The position numbers were made by a program, and so were the translations under genes. The notes beneath the pieces were generated by a model, which saw only the letters and a list, made by a program, of their open reading frames with translations, did no database searches and was not told the origin of the DNA. Shown one piece after another: positions 1 to 9,286 of a stretch of 64,000 bases of DNA. The DNA comes from JBBROS01 sp963752225 (lineage in GTDB: Bacteria > Pseudomonadota > Alphaproteobacteria > Acetobacterales > Acetobacteraceae), in contig CAVVXS010000001.1 in assembly GCA_963752225.1 (NCBI GenBank), positions 1 through 64,000 on the forward strand, read 5' to 3'. The number at the start of each line of letters is the position of its first letter. Position 1 is the first letter of the stretch.

Positions 1-185
1 TTTGGGTGCCCCAACTCGCGCAGCAACCAGAGAAGGGTGGTTTCGGAAAGCGTTGACTCAGCAGTGGTCGTGCTAGGCTCGCCTTAACAAGGTGATTCGT
101 GGGTGTACGACATGGAAACACAAAGGCCGAGGCCTCGACCGTTCACGCTTGGTAGCCAAGCCGGAGTTGCAGATGCCTAGGTTTT

Positions 186-380
186 ATGTTTGGCATGGCC
201 GTATCGCTGCACATTCCGGAAGTCCGCCATGGTCTCTGGCCGGGCCCGGACGCCTCGATGCTTGCTGCCGGTCAGTCGATCGTATTTGGTTTGGCATTCG
301 CAATGATTGGCTTCATCGCCTACTTGCTAATCGCGCAGTGGGTCTACGCACTCTGGTTGCGCCTCAGGTATCCAAGATGA
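186..380 (+). CDS. small single-pass membrane protein, hypothetical
   Basis: This is a 64-codon frame with one clear hydrophobic stretch at about residues 30-57, followed by a basic end (RLRYPR), so it would be a small inner-membrane protein. The ATG has only a weak AGG six bases upstream. I do not recognise a family. The rest of the first 560 bases holds no other convincing gene: the longer frame at 92-499 overlaps this one and has biased, shadow-like composition. The gene may equally be non-coding. Confidence 0.35.
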   Translation: MFGMAVSLHIPEVRHGLWPGPDASMLAAGQSIVFGLAFAMIGFIAYLLIAQWVYALWLRLRYPR

Positions 381-562
381 TCCGTCGACATGACGGCATG
401 TCTTCAGATCACGAGAACACACAGGGCACAGGCAGACGGATGATGCTAGCTGCCTGTGCCCCTAGTTGTGCCACCGGCATGCCAGTGTTCGCGTTCTGAA
501 CCTGCCTTACGGCCGCCCACAGAAGTGTATGGGCCCCATGGTTTCCTGGACAATCGCTCCGT

Positions 563-648
563 GGAGGGGTGCCCGAGTGGCTAAAGGGGGCGGACTGTAA
601 ATCCGCTGGCGTACGCCTACGCTGGTTCGAATCCAGCCCCCTCCACCA
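563..648 (+). tRNA. tRNA-Tyr (anticodon GTA)
   Basis: The acceptor stem pairs GGAGGGG (563-569) with CCCCTCC (638-644), followed by A and an encoded CCA at 646-648. The anticodon loop reads CTGTAAA, giving GTA for tyrosine. The T arm GGTTCGAATCC is canonical. A long variable arm (GGCGTACGCC type) marks it as a class II tRNA, as expected for bacterial tRNA-Tyr. It stands alone here; the following 298 bases up to position 946 hold no gene I can support. Confidence 0.97.
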
Positions 649-946
649 GCGCTGTCATTCCGGCTCATCAGGGTTCGGCGTACGGGTCGCGCGTAGCCTT
701 TTGTCTGTGCACTCGCAGAAGCAGCCTCTTGGCCGCTGGTTTCACGACGAACCAGGTGTTTCGACGGCCCTCTCGGACGTCCGTGGTCGTTCCTGTTCCC
801 CAAGGGTGTTCTGTCGATGGAACAGTCCGTCAACTCAACAGAGCTCAGTCGTTTGTTTGCCGGTAGATAATCGTTAATCCAGGCTTGTCGGCCGTTCCCG
901 ATCCGAATAGGCTTGCAGTGAAGCATCTCGAGGCCGGGAACGTCCA

Positions 947-3100
947 ATGGCAAGCTATAACTGGAAGTCAGCCGTCAGCGGTTCGTGGAACAACCCTCTG
1001 CTGTGGCTGCCGAACGGGCCGCCGCCGACCTCGATCGCGAATGGTTTCGCATACTACACCTTTGCTGCGGACGATGCGGTGTTCAACACGGGATCGGCCA
1101 GCGCCTATACCGTGACCGGCGATGCCCACGCCGCGTCGATCTCGGTGCAACATGACCAAGTCACATTCTCGAATTTCACCTTCAACAACAACTCGGGCGG
1201 CTACACCGTGCCCGAGCCGGCGATCAACGTCAGCAATGGCGCCGCCGTAACGGTCAACGCTAGCGCTTCCATGTCGACCGTGGACACGGTCGGCTATCCG
1301 TACAGCGTCGATGGCCCGCTGGTGATCAACAATGCCAGCGTCAACGTGCTGGGTTCACTCGACGCTACCCTCGATCTTCAGGCAGGCGGCGTGCTGACGG
1401 TTGGCAATGGGGGTCGCTTTTACTCGCCGGTCACGAACCATAGTCCGATGCCGCTCGCAGTGGTCGAACAAGGCGGCATCCTCAACGTCGAAGCCGGCAG
1501 CACGGTCAACGCACCGTTCGCGAGAATGGCCGGCACCCTCAACATCAACGGCGCAACCGCGCCGGGAGGCGCCATCCAGAGCACCGGCATCGTCAACGGC
1601 AGCAACGGCGGAGTACTGACCGGACTCAACTACAACTACCTCGGGAACATCGCCAATGACGGGGTGATTGCCGCGACCGCCGGGCTGTTCACCATCCAAA
1701 CTCAATCGATTGCCGGCACCGGCCATCTCGCCATTGCCGCCGGTGCCAAGCTGGCGATCACCGATTATGGCGGCGGCGGCACGCTGTATACGAACAGCGG
1801 TCCGGGTCTCTCGCCGTCCCGTAATATCACGGTCAACAACGATCTCGTTTTTCAGCAGAACGCCAGCTTGCTGCTGCGCAATGCGGTGCAGGATAACGGT
1901 ATCCTGCTGAATTTCGGCGTGGGCGACTCGGTCGATCTGACCGAGTTGCGCGCCACAACGCTGACCGCCACCGACCGTAACGGGGTCACTACGGTGACCG
2001 CCAGCGGCACGCCAACCGGGCAACCGTTCGGCTTCTCCGTCTCGTTCAAGCTGGGCGGCGACTACTCGCTGAACGACTTGGCACTGGGCGAGGACGGCGC
2101 CGGCGGGTCGCTGGTCAGCTTCGTCGACCATTCCCCGGTACCCGTTGTGACACTTCCGCCTCTGCCGACACCGCCGGCGGCGGTGGTCGCCCCAACCCCA
2201 ACGCCGACGGTCGCCGTCAACGAGGGGCGGCGCGGGGATGGCTTTGGCCTCAACAGCGACAGCAGCGTGGTGTTCAGCCATGGCGGCAAGACGGACACGC
2301 TGTATGGCCTCAAAGAGATCGACTTCATCGACGGGCGCGAGGTGTTCGACGCCAACGACCCGGTGGCCAGCATCGTGCGCCTGTATCAGGCGGCGCTCGG
2401 GCGCGCGCCCGACCAGGGTGGCTTGCATTACTGGTCCTACGCGCTGGCGCACGGGTCGACGCTGACGGACCTCGCCAACGGGTTCCAGTCCAGCCCCGAG
2501 TTCATCACCCGGTTCGGTGGCGACCTGCCGAATGCCGACTACGTGTCCCGCATCTACCAGAACGTGCTGGGCCGCACGCCGGACGCGTCCGGGCTGGCGT
2601 TCTGGCAAGGCAACCTCGACAACGGAACGGCCACCCGCGCCCAGATGCTCGCCGGCATCTCCGAAAGCGCCGAGAACAAGGCCGCAACGGCGCCCGCGGT
2701 GGCGACCGGGATCTGGGACCTTGACGAGACCGCCGCCCGCGTTGCTCGCCTCTACGATGCGGCGCTCGGACGGTTGCCGGATGGGCCGGGACTGACCTAC
2801 TGGACGGGCGACATCAAGGGAGGGGCGCCGCTGCTCGACCTCGCCAATGCGTTCGTCGGCAGCGCCGAGTTTACCGCCACGTATGGCGCGCTTGACAACT
2901 CCGCCTTTGTCGGCACGGTCTACCAGAACACGCTGCACCGCGCCGCCGACCCGGGCGGCGCCGGTTACTGGGTCAACATGCTGAACGCAGGCACCACCCG
3001 GGCCGAAGTGATGGTGGGCTTTTCGGAAAGCCCGGAGCACCTGAACAACACCGCGCCGAACATCATGAACGAGACGGATTACGGGATCCGTCTCGCCTGA
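947..3100 (+). CDS. large secreted-type protein with beta-rich N-half and DUF4214 repeats
   Basis: The protein has 717 residues. About residues 1-390 are rich in Gly, Asn, Thr and Val with autotransporter-like repeats (VNNDLVFQQNASLLL and similar), suggesting a beta-helix. A proline-rich linker lies at about 395-425 (LPPLPTPPAAVVAPTPTPTV). From about 475 to 705 there are four DUF4214-type units, recognisable by repeats such as VARLYDAALGRLPDGPGLTYW and by segments like FVGSAEF and GFSESPEH. There is no Sec signal peptide. DUF4214 proteins often leave the cell by type I secretion, so export through a C-terminal signal is likely, but no type I secretion genes are in this window. The role is unknown; surface adhesion or S-layer-like is inference. 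Confidence 0.85.
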   Translation: MASYNWKSAVSGSWNNPLLWLPNGPPPTSIANGFAYYTFAADDAVFNTGSASAYTVTGDAHAASISVQHDQVTFSNFTFNNNSGGYTVPEPAINVSNGAAVTVNASASMSTVDTVGYPYSVDGPLVINNASVNVLGSLDATLDLQAGGVLTVGNGGRFYSPVTNHSPMPLAVVEQGGILNVEAGSTVNAPFARMAGTLNINGATAPGGAIQSTGIVNGSNGGVLTGLNYNYLGNIANDGVIAATAGLFTIQTQSIAGTGHLAIAAGAKLAITDYGGGGTLYTNSGPGLSPSRNITVNNDLVFQQNASLLLRNAVQDNGILLNFGVGDSVDLTELRATTLTATDRNGVTTVTASGTPTGQPFGFSVSFKLGGDYSLNDLALGEDGAGGSLVSFVDHSPVPVVTLPPLPTPPAAVVAPTPTPTVAVNEGRRGDGFGLNSDSSVVFSHGGKTDTLYGLKEIDFIDGREVFDANDPVASIVRLYQAALGRAPDQGGLHYWSYALAHGSTLTDLANGFQSSPEFITRFGGDLPNADYVSRIYQNVLGRTPDASGLAFWQGNLDNGTATRAQMLAGISESAENKAATAPAVATGIWDLDETAARVARLYDAALGRLPDGPGLTYWTGDIKGGAPLLDLANAFVGSAEFTATYGALDNSAFVGTVYQNTLHRAADPGGAGYWVNMLNAGTTRAEVMVGFSESPEHLNNTAPNIMNETDYGIRLA

Positions 3101-3172
3101 GCCGGCGGCGCCCGCGCTCCGGTTGCGGGTTGCGGGCGGCTGACCATGTCCGGGGGGTCAAAGGAGGTTCCT

Positions 3173-3313
3173 GTGATCCGATTGTTGTCCCCGCCGGGTC
3201 TCGTGACCGGCGCCGTGGTGATGCTGTCCGTCGCCGGCGGCGTGGCGTTCGGCGCGGGCGTGGTCTCGGCCCTGCTGGCCGCGCATGCGTTCGGCCGGCG
3301 CGCGCGCGCATGA
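3173..3313 (+). CDS. tiny membrane peptide, first of a coupled pair
   Basis: This is a GTG-started frame of 46 residues (about IRLLSPPGLVTGAVVMLSVA and onward) preceded by a strong Shine-Dalgarno AAGGAGGT at 3161-3168. It has one or two hydrophobic segments rich in Val, Gly and Ala and ends in a basic cluster (FGRRARA). Its stop overlaps the ATG of the next tiny gene (ATGA at 3310-3313), which argues that both are real and translationally coupled. No family is recognised. Small paired membrane peptides can be phage-derived or stress-linked, but nothing in the sequence decides this. Confidence 0.6.
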   Translation: MIRLLSPPGLVTGAVVMLSVAGGVAFGAGVVSALLAAHAFGRRARA

Positions 3314-3429
3314 TCGCGCTGCTTTATTTGCCCGTCTTGGCGGCCGTGCATTTCAGCGCCGGCGCGGCGCTGGGCGGCATGGCGGTGCTGTCGGCGAAGG
3401 CGGTGATCGACGTCGTGAGAGGGCGGTAG
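3310..3429 (+). CDS. tiny membrane peptide, second of a coupled pair
   Basis: This 39-residue frame begins at the ATG overlapping the preceding stop. It consists of a hydrophobic helix (LLYLPVLAAVHFSAGAALGG) and a short basic tail (VIDVVRGR). It ends directly at an inverted repeat that may terminate the unit. The family is not recognised. The ATGA overlap and the position behind a strong ribosome site support it as a gene. Confidence 0.55.
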   Translation: MIALLYLPVLAAVHFSAGAALGGMAVLSAKAVIDVVRGR

Positions 3430-3476
3430 AGCAACATCCGACCGAACCGGATCAGTTTTGTCGGATCAAGTTGCTC
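3429..3476. repeat. imperfect inverted repeat, possible terminator
   Basis: Arms GAGCAAC (3429-3435) and GTTGCTC (3470-3476) enclose a second pair TCCGAC (3437-3442) and GTCGGA (3460-3465). The structure sits immediately behind the tiny membrane peptide pair and in front of the convergent glycosyltransferase gene. There is a short TTTT in the loop, not after the stem, so it is not a textbook intrinsic terminator; it may be a dispersed palindromic element. Confidence 0.55.
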
Positions 3477-3518
3477 CATCGACCGAGTGACAGAGCACGG
3501 CCGTTCGGCAGCGGCGGA

Positions 3519-5150
3519 TCAAGCTCCTCCAGCCGTGCAGGCGTCCGCCGTCTCGATGGCCGGGTCGGCCGGCGCAGGCGAGGCCAGAGCCGGCCGGCCG
3601 GCAGCCGACTCGATCGCCGTCAGCCGAACGCCGAGGCGCCGGCGGTCAGGGCCATCGCCGGCCTCGACCGGGGCGACCGGGCGGTCGATCACGAAGCTCA
3701 ACAGGAGCGAGTGACCCGGCGATGGCCGCATGGACTCGGGCGGCGTGATCCGGATGGCGATGGGTCCGACCGGCTCGTCGGGCGGAACATACCAGGTCCC
3801 GACGACAACCGTGTCGAGCAAGATGGTAATCGTGCGTGCGCCGGGCTCGACCGTCTCCGGGGGGATGTAGCGGCTGAGCACGACGTCGAACCCGTCGCGC
3901 CATTGCTCGATGATCCGGTCCGGCAAGCAGAGGCTGGCGCGCTCCGCGGCCGACCAGACGCCCCACTCCTCCGCCGCATGCCAGCCGCTGCCCAGCAGCA
4001 GCTGGCCCAGCGAGCCCGGGCGGAACACGAGGGACGTCAGCTCGCGGCCGGTTCCGTGTCCCATCGCGTCGACGACCGTTTGCGCGTTGCGCTGCTGGGT
4101 CCTGACCCGGTCTTCGGCGTAAGCGGCCTCGGTGATCTGGTCGGCGCGCGGCAGATGGCGGGCCAGGAACGCCGCAAGCGGGGCGGCGTCGGCGTCCGGC
4201 GCCTCCGCCCGGTGGCCCGGCTGGCGGCCCGAACGGTGGATGGCAAGGTCGTGCAGCGTTTCCCATTGTGCGGCGAGCGAGGCGAGGCCGACGCGGTCCC
4301 GCAGCATGACCGACACGGCGCGGGTGGCGGCCGGGTCATAGTCGAGGATCAGCCGGGCAAGGCTCTCGGCCGTGGGCATCGGGCCGAGCATGCGGCGCGA
4401 CAGGGACGTGTCGGGCCAATCCGTGATCTGCTCGGGGCCGAACCGGCCGCCGAAGCCGAACTCGTCGATGACGATCACCGACGCTCCGACCGCGACCGCC
4501 TCGACGGCGCTGCGGGAATGGGCGAACACGATGTCGGCGCGGCGGCAACGCTCCGCGAGGTCGGGCACCACGACGCCAACGCCGGGTCCCACGATGTCGA
4601 GCGGGACGTCCGCTTGCCGGCAGGCTTCCGTCACGAGCCCGACGTGCCCGGCATTCTGCTTGACGACGAGCAGGGCGGACCGGGGCCGCTCCGGCCACTC
4701 GTCGCGCAGAGTGAACCGCTCGAGGTCGACGCCGTTGGGCAGCACGACCATCTTGGCGGGGTCGACGCCATCGAGCAGCAACCGATCGCGGCAGGCGGCG
4801 TCCACCGCGACGAAGCAGCCGATGCGCGGGCACAACAGCGGCTCGTCGAACACGCTGGCCGTGTCATGGCAGGTGAACAGCGCCGGGGCGGTTGGGAAGC
4901 GGACCATTGCCAGCGCCAGCACGACGTTGTGGCTGCCATGGATGACGTCGGGCACGTAGCCGATCGACTCGATCCGGCTGGTGACGGCGATGCCCTGCAT
5001 CCGCGCGCGGGTGGCGGTGGAGCCCAGTGTCGGGCTGTAGATCGCGACGCGGTGGCCGCGCGCGCGCATGGCGCTGGCAAGTTCGAGCGTCGCGACTTCC
5101 GTTCCGGTGCGTTCGGAAAAGACGATGTTGGTGAACAAGATCGAACGCAT
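3519..5150 (-). CDS. glycosyltransferase, GT4-like (GT-B fold)
   Basis: The protein has 543 residues. The N-terminus (TNIVFSERTGTEVATLELA, then AMRARGHRVAIYSP) is the acceptor-side Rossmann fold of GT-B glycosyltransferases. A second nucleotide-binding half follows, with LVVKQNAGHVGLVTEA and a region around FAHSRSAVEAVAVGASVIV that matches the donor-site loop and helix of family 4 enzymes. About residues 340-543 are a C-terminal extension (ROIPPETVEPGA-like beta region) that I do not recognise. It probably acts in the cytoplasm on a cell-surface glycan; the donor and acceptor cannot be read from sequence. It stands alone with about 190 bases to the next gene. Confidence 0.8.
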   Translation of the reverse strand: MRSILFTNIVFSERTGTEVATLELASAMRARGHRVAIYSPTLGSTATRARMQGIAVTSRIESIGYVPDVIHGSHNVVLALAMVRFPTAPALFTCHDTASVFDEPLLCPRIGCFVAVDAACRDRLLLDGVDPAKMVVLPNGVDLERFTLRDEWPERPRSALLVVKQNAGHVGLVTEACRQADVPLDIVGPGVGVVVPDLAERCRRADIVFAHSRSAVEAVAVGASVIVIDEFGFGGRFGPEQITDWPDTSLSRRMLGPMPTAESLARLILDYDPAATRAVSVMLRDRVGLASLAAQWETLHDLAIHRSGRQPGHRAEAPDADAAPLAAFLARHLPRADQITEAAYAEDRVRTQQRNAQTVVDAMGHGTGRELTSLVFRPGSLGQLLLGSGWHAAEEWGVWSAAERASLCLPDRIIEQWRDGFDVVLSRYIPPETVEPGARTITILLDTVVVGTWYVPPDEPVGPIAIRITPPESMRPSPGHSLLLSFVIDRPVAPVEAGDGPDRRRLGVRLTAIESAAGRPALASPAPADPAIETADACTAGGA

Positions 5151-5341
5151 TGCCGGTGCTATGATCCGTCAGCGGAGTTGCAGGCCCCTGGCAGTCAAGT
5201 CCAGCCAACGTCTATCAAGACCAACGCCCCGAAGCGGATGAGGCCACATGCGTGCCGTCCGGACGGATCAACTATCGGTATCGTTGCGGATAAAGCAAGA
5301 AACCGGTTGCGAAGAAATGTTTGCGCGTTCGTTGCCCGGCG

Positions 5342-6130
5342 TCAGGTGCCGATGGCCAAGGTCGCGCGGAGCTTGCGCAGGAGCGCCAATGCCGATTGCG
5401 CGGTGATCCGGCCGGTGCGCGGGTTTTCGCTCGGGACATTCTCGATTTGCATCTCGAGCCGGGCGGAGTCGCTTTCGACCTCGATGCGGTGGATGTTGCG
5501 ATCGATGGCCGGATCGGCCCAGATCTCAATCGTGGTGCGGTCGGGGCCGACGCCCGCCAGCGAGAGCGCGGCGGCCACGTTCACGTTGGCGGGGAAGCCG
5601 ACCGCCGCCTCGCGGGCCGAGCCCGAGAACACGAGCAGCTTCTCCGTCAGCGCGGACACGTCGATTCCGTGTTGCAGCAGATGCGGCGCGCCGGCCAGGC
5701 CGCCCGGCGGCTTGCGGGTGATCATGCGGACGCCGTGGATGGTGCCTTCGGCGGCGGCCAGCACCGCGTCGAGCCCGAGCAGGGCTCCGCTCGGCACCAG
5801 GATACGGCCGCCGCGGGCCGCCGCGAGGTCGGTCAGCTCCGGATGCCGCAGCAGCGCCGCGCAGCTGAACACCACCAAGGTGCGGCCGGCGCGTAGGACG
5901 GGTTCGGCGATGGCCGGAAGGGCGGCGGCCGGCGCACACTCGACGACGATGTCGGCGACTTCGGCGAGGGCGTCGGAGGGCAAAACCAGAACGCCGGGCG
6001 CCGGGGGCTCGATGGGCGTGCGGACGCCGACCGCGATCAGCTCGATGCCAGGGATGCCGGCCAGGATGCCGGCCGAGACCGCCCGCCCGATCGCGCCATA
6101 GCCGGCAATGGCGATACGAAGATTGGCCAT
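5342..6130 (-). CDS. nadX: L-aspartate dehydrogenase
   Basis: The 262-residue protein starts IAIAGYGAIGRAV, a dinucleotide-binding Rossmann motif, and has the aspartate dehydrogenase C-terminal domain. This includes the conserved GFPANVNVAAALSLAG and ENPRTGRITAQS segments and a histidine in DRNIHRIEVES at the usual catalytic place. The family oxidises L-aspartate with NAD(P) to iminoaspartate, the precursor for NAD synthesis. I chose the ATG at 6130, because residues upstream in the same frame are not conserved in style. No other NAD-pathway genes adjoin it. Confidence 0.88.
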   Translation of the reverse strand: MANLRIAIAGYGAIGRAVSAGILAGIPGIELIAVGVRTPIEPPAPGVLVLPSDALAEVADIVVECAPAAALPAIAEPVLRAGRTLVVFSCAALLRHPELTDLAAARGGRILVPSGALLGLDAVLAAAEGTIHGVRMITRKPPGGLAGAPHLLQHGIDVSALTEKLLVFSGSAREAAVGFPANVNVAAALSLAGVGPDRTTIEIWADPAIDRNIHRIEVESDSARLEMQIENVPSENPRTGRITAQSALALLRKLRATLAIGT

Positions 6131-6197
6131 GAAGCAGCGTAGCCGAGGGCGGCGTTGACCGGCAACGCGGGAAATTATACCTAAATTCGCATGGCCG

Positions 6198-6944
6198 ATG
6201 CGCGTCCTTGACCTATTCAGCGGGATCGGCGGGGCAGCGCTGGGACTGCACTGGGCCGGCATGCGAACGGTGGCGTTCCGCGAACAGGACCCGTTCGCGG
6301 CAGCCATCCTTCAAAGGCGATGGCCCGGGGTGCCGGTCTACGGCGATGTGCGACGGCTCACCGCCGAGCGCTTGCGGCGCGACGGCGTTTGCTGGGCCGA
6401 GCTGCTGGTCGGCGGTTTTCCTTGCCAGGATGTCAGCGCCGCCGGCGCGGGCGCCGGGCTTGCGGGCGCGCGGTCGGGGTTGTGGACCGAGATGGAGCGG
6501 CTTGTCGCCGAGTGCCGACCGCGTTGGGTGGTGGTTGAGAACGTTCCTGGCCTGCGAGTGCGGGGTGCGGACCGGGTGTGCGACGGGCTGGAAGCGATCG
6601 GCTACGCCTGCTGGCCGGTCGTGGTGGGTGCTGTCCATGCCGGCGCGCCGCACCGGCGGCAGCGGGTGTGGATCGTGGCGCGGTCCGTTGCTGCCGACCC
6701 CGCGGGCGCGGGACTGGAAATGCGGGAGCAGTGCGCAGCGGGGACGCCGGCGCGCCTGCCCGTTGAACGACGTGGTTGGTGGCAGGCTGAACCCGGCGTT
6801 TGTCGAATGGGTGATGGGGTTCCCGGTCGGGTGGACCGGATCCGCTGCCTGGGCAATGCCATCGTGCCGGCCAACGCCGCGATGATCGGCCGGGCGATCA
6901 TCGCGGCCGAGCGTGCGGTGGGACCCCGCGTCGCCGCGGGGTGA
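6198..6944 (+). CDS. phage-type DNA cytosine-5 methyltransferase, reading frame disrupted
   Basis: The frame encodes 248 residues. Motif I is DLFSGIGG (about 4-11), motif IV is GGFPCQDVS with the catalytic Cys, motif VI is VENVPG, motif VIII is HRRQRVWIVA and motif X is LGNAIVP. Between about 6684 and 6838 the expected target-recognition text is not in this frame but in the next one: there, LLPTPRARDWK and GGRLNPAFVEWVMGFPVGW are plainly visible. One extra base near 6682 and one missing base near 6836-6840 would restore one continuous protein. The gene is therefore either wrongly sequenced or a compensated mutant with a scrambled recognition domain. No partner restriction enzyme is adjacent. 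Confidence 0.8.
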   Translation: MRVLDLFSGIGGAALGLHWAGMRTVAFREQDPFAAAILQRRWPGVPVYGDVRRLTAERLRRDGVCWAELLVGGFPCQDVSAAGAGAGLAGARSGLWTEMERLVAECRPRWVVVENVPGLRVRGADRVCDGLEAIGYACWPVVVGAVHAGAPHRRQRVWIVARSVAADPAGAGLEMREQCAAGTPARLPVERRGWWQAEPGVCRMGDGVPGRVDRIRCLGNAIVPANAAMIGRAIIAAERAVGPRVAAG

Positions 6945-6972
6945 ACGGACCTCGCGGGAGCGTCGCCTGACG

Positions 6973-7521
6973 TCAGGCGGCTTGCGGCGCTTTCAGGCGG
7001 TCGCTGAACAGCTTGCGGAGCTTGGCGACCTTGGGCGTGATCACGGCACGGCAATAGCCGGACCAGGGGTTGCGGGCGAAGTAGTCCTGGTGCTCGTCCT
7101 CGGCCCGCCAGAACGTCTCGAGCGGCACGATCTCGGTGACGATCGGGCGGTCCCACGCCCCGCTCCGGTCGATTTCGTCCCGGACCTCGGCCGCGATCCG
7201 CGCCTGTTGGTCGTTCTCGGTCAGGATGATGCTGCGATATTGGGGGCCGATGTCGGCGCCTTGCTGGTTGGGCGTGGTCGGATCGTGCATCGTGAAGAAT
7301 ACGCGCAGGATGTCGGCCAAGCCGATCTGCTCCGGATCGAACTCGAGCTGCACGACTTCGGCATGACCGGTGCGCTTGCCGCAGACCTGCTCGTAGGTAG
7401 GGTTGGCGGCATGGCCGCCGGCATAGCCGGACGTGGACGACCGCACGCCGCGAAGCGCCAGGAACACCGGCTCGAGACACCAGAAACAGCCGCCGCCCAG
7501 GGTCACACGCTCGATCGCCAT
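6973..7521 (-). CDS. msrA: peptide-methionine (S)-S-oxide reductase
   Basis: The protein has 182 residues with the MsrA active site GGGCFWCLEP near the N-terminus and conserved SGYAGGHAANPTYEQVC, GHAEVVQ, FFTMHDPT and QYRS segments. It reduces methionine S-sulfoxide in proteins and so repairs oxidative damage, acting in the cytoplasm because no signal peptide is seen. The ATG at 7521 is preceded by GGAGGA. The C-terminus keeps a DYFARNPWSGYC segment that can supply a resolving cysteine. Confidence 0.95.
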   Translation of the reverse strand: MAIERVTLGGGCFWCLEPVFLALRGVRSSTSGYAGGHAANPTYEQVCGKRTGHAEVVQLEFDPEQIGLADILRVFFTMHDPTTPNQQGADIGPQYRSIILTENDQQARIAAEVRDEIDRSGAWDRPIVTEIVPLETFWRAEDEHQDYFARNPWSGYCRAVITPKVAKLRKLFSDRLKAPQAA

Positions 7522-7592
7522 ATCAGTCCTCCGCCAAGAGTCCGGGCATATGTGACGGGTGGCGGCAGAATCAAACCCGGTTCGGAACTGCT

Positions 7593-7973
7593 CTAGGCCC
7601 CGGCGTGCGGATCGGCCTGAACAATGCGCGAGACCGCCTGCATCAGCGTTTCCCAGCCGAACGGCTTCGGCATGTACTCCTGCGTGCCGGGCGGCTGCGG
7701 GCGCCCGCTCACGAGCAGGACCGGCAGCCGCGGCCAGCGCGCCCTGGTATGCTGAGCGAGCTGCAGCCCATCCATCCGGGGCATATTGATGTCGGTGATG
7801 ACGAGATCCACCGGACCCTGGCTGTTGAGGTATTCGAGCGCGGCGACGCCGTCCGCGGCCTCGTGGACGCGGTGCCCGGCGTCGGCCAGCATCCATGCCG
7901 TTGCCTCGCGGACCATGACATCATCGTCAACGAGAAGGATGGTCAGGCTCGGGTCCGCGGTTCGGTTCGGCAC
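7593..7973 (-). CDS. stand-alone response regulator receiver protein
   Basis: The protein has 126 residues and consists of a single receiver domain. The acidic pocket is LVDDD near residue 16, the phospho-acceptor aspartate is in VITDINMPRMDG, and the lysine is in MPKPF. There is no output domain, so it signals by protein contact, as CheY-like and hybrid-kinase partner receivers do. No histidine kinase lies nearby. It faces away from the ABC transporter gene at 8192, and the 218 bases between them must hold promoters for both. Confidence 0.9.
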   Translation of the reverse strand: MPNRTADPSLTILLVDDDVMVREATAWMLADAGHRVHEAADGVAALEYLNSQGPVDLVITDINMPRMDGLQLAQHTRARWPRLPVLLVSGRPQPPGTQEYMPKPFGWETLMQAVSRIVQADPHAGA

Positions 7974-8191
7974 AGTTGTCCAGATCAGTTCGGGTCACCG
8001 GGCGGGACGTTACATAGGTTTGGTGAACAGGCAGATAAAATCGTGTCTCATGGAGCGTGACACGCGGACAGTTCATCGTGAGGCGCCGGACCGCGGCAAC
8101 CGCTACGACAGCGATATAGCCAACGTGCGCCGACCTGGGTATGATCCCATAACGGCTGCTTGACGGCCGACCTTAGAACAGGGACGTCCGC

Positions 8192-9250
<1,059 letters not shown>

Positions 9251-9286
9251 ACGCGCTCGAACAATCCAAAGGGGGAAACACGAACA

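Noticed and set aside
569..877. 102-codon frame overlapping the tRNA
   Set aside because: It begins inside the tRNA-Tyr gene and has no coding-like composition.
3285..6101. 938-codon plus-strand frame
   Set aside because: It is the antisense of the glycosyltransferase and aspartate dehydrogenase genes; the Arg/Gly/Ala-rich text is a GC shadow.
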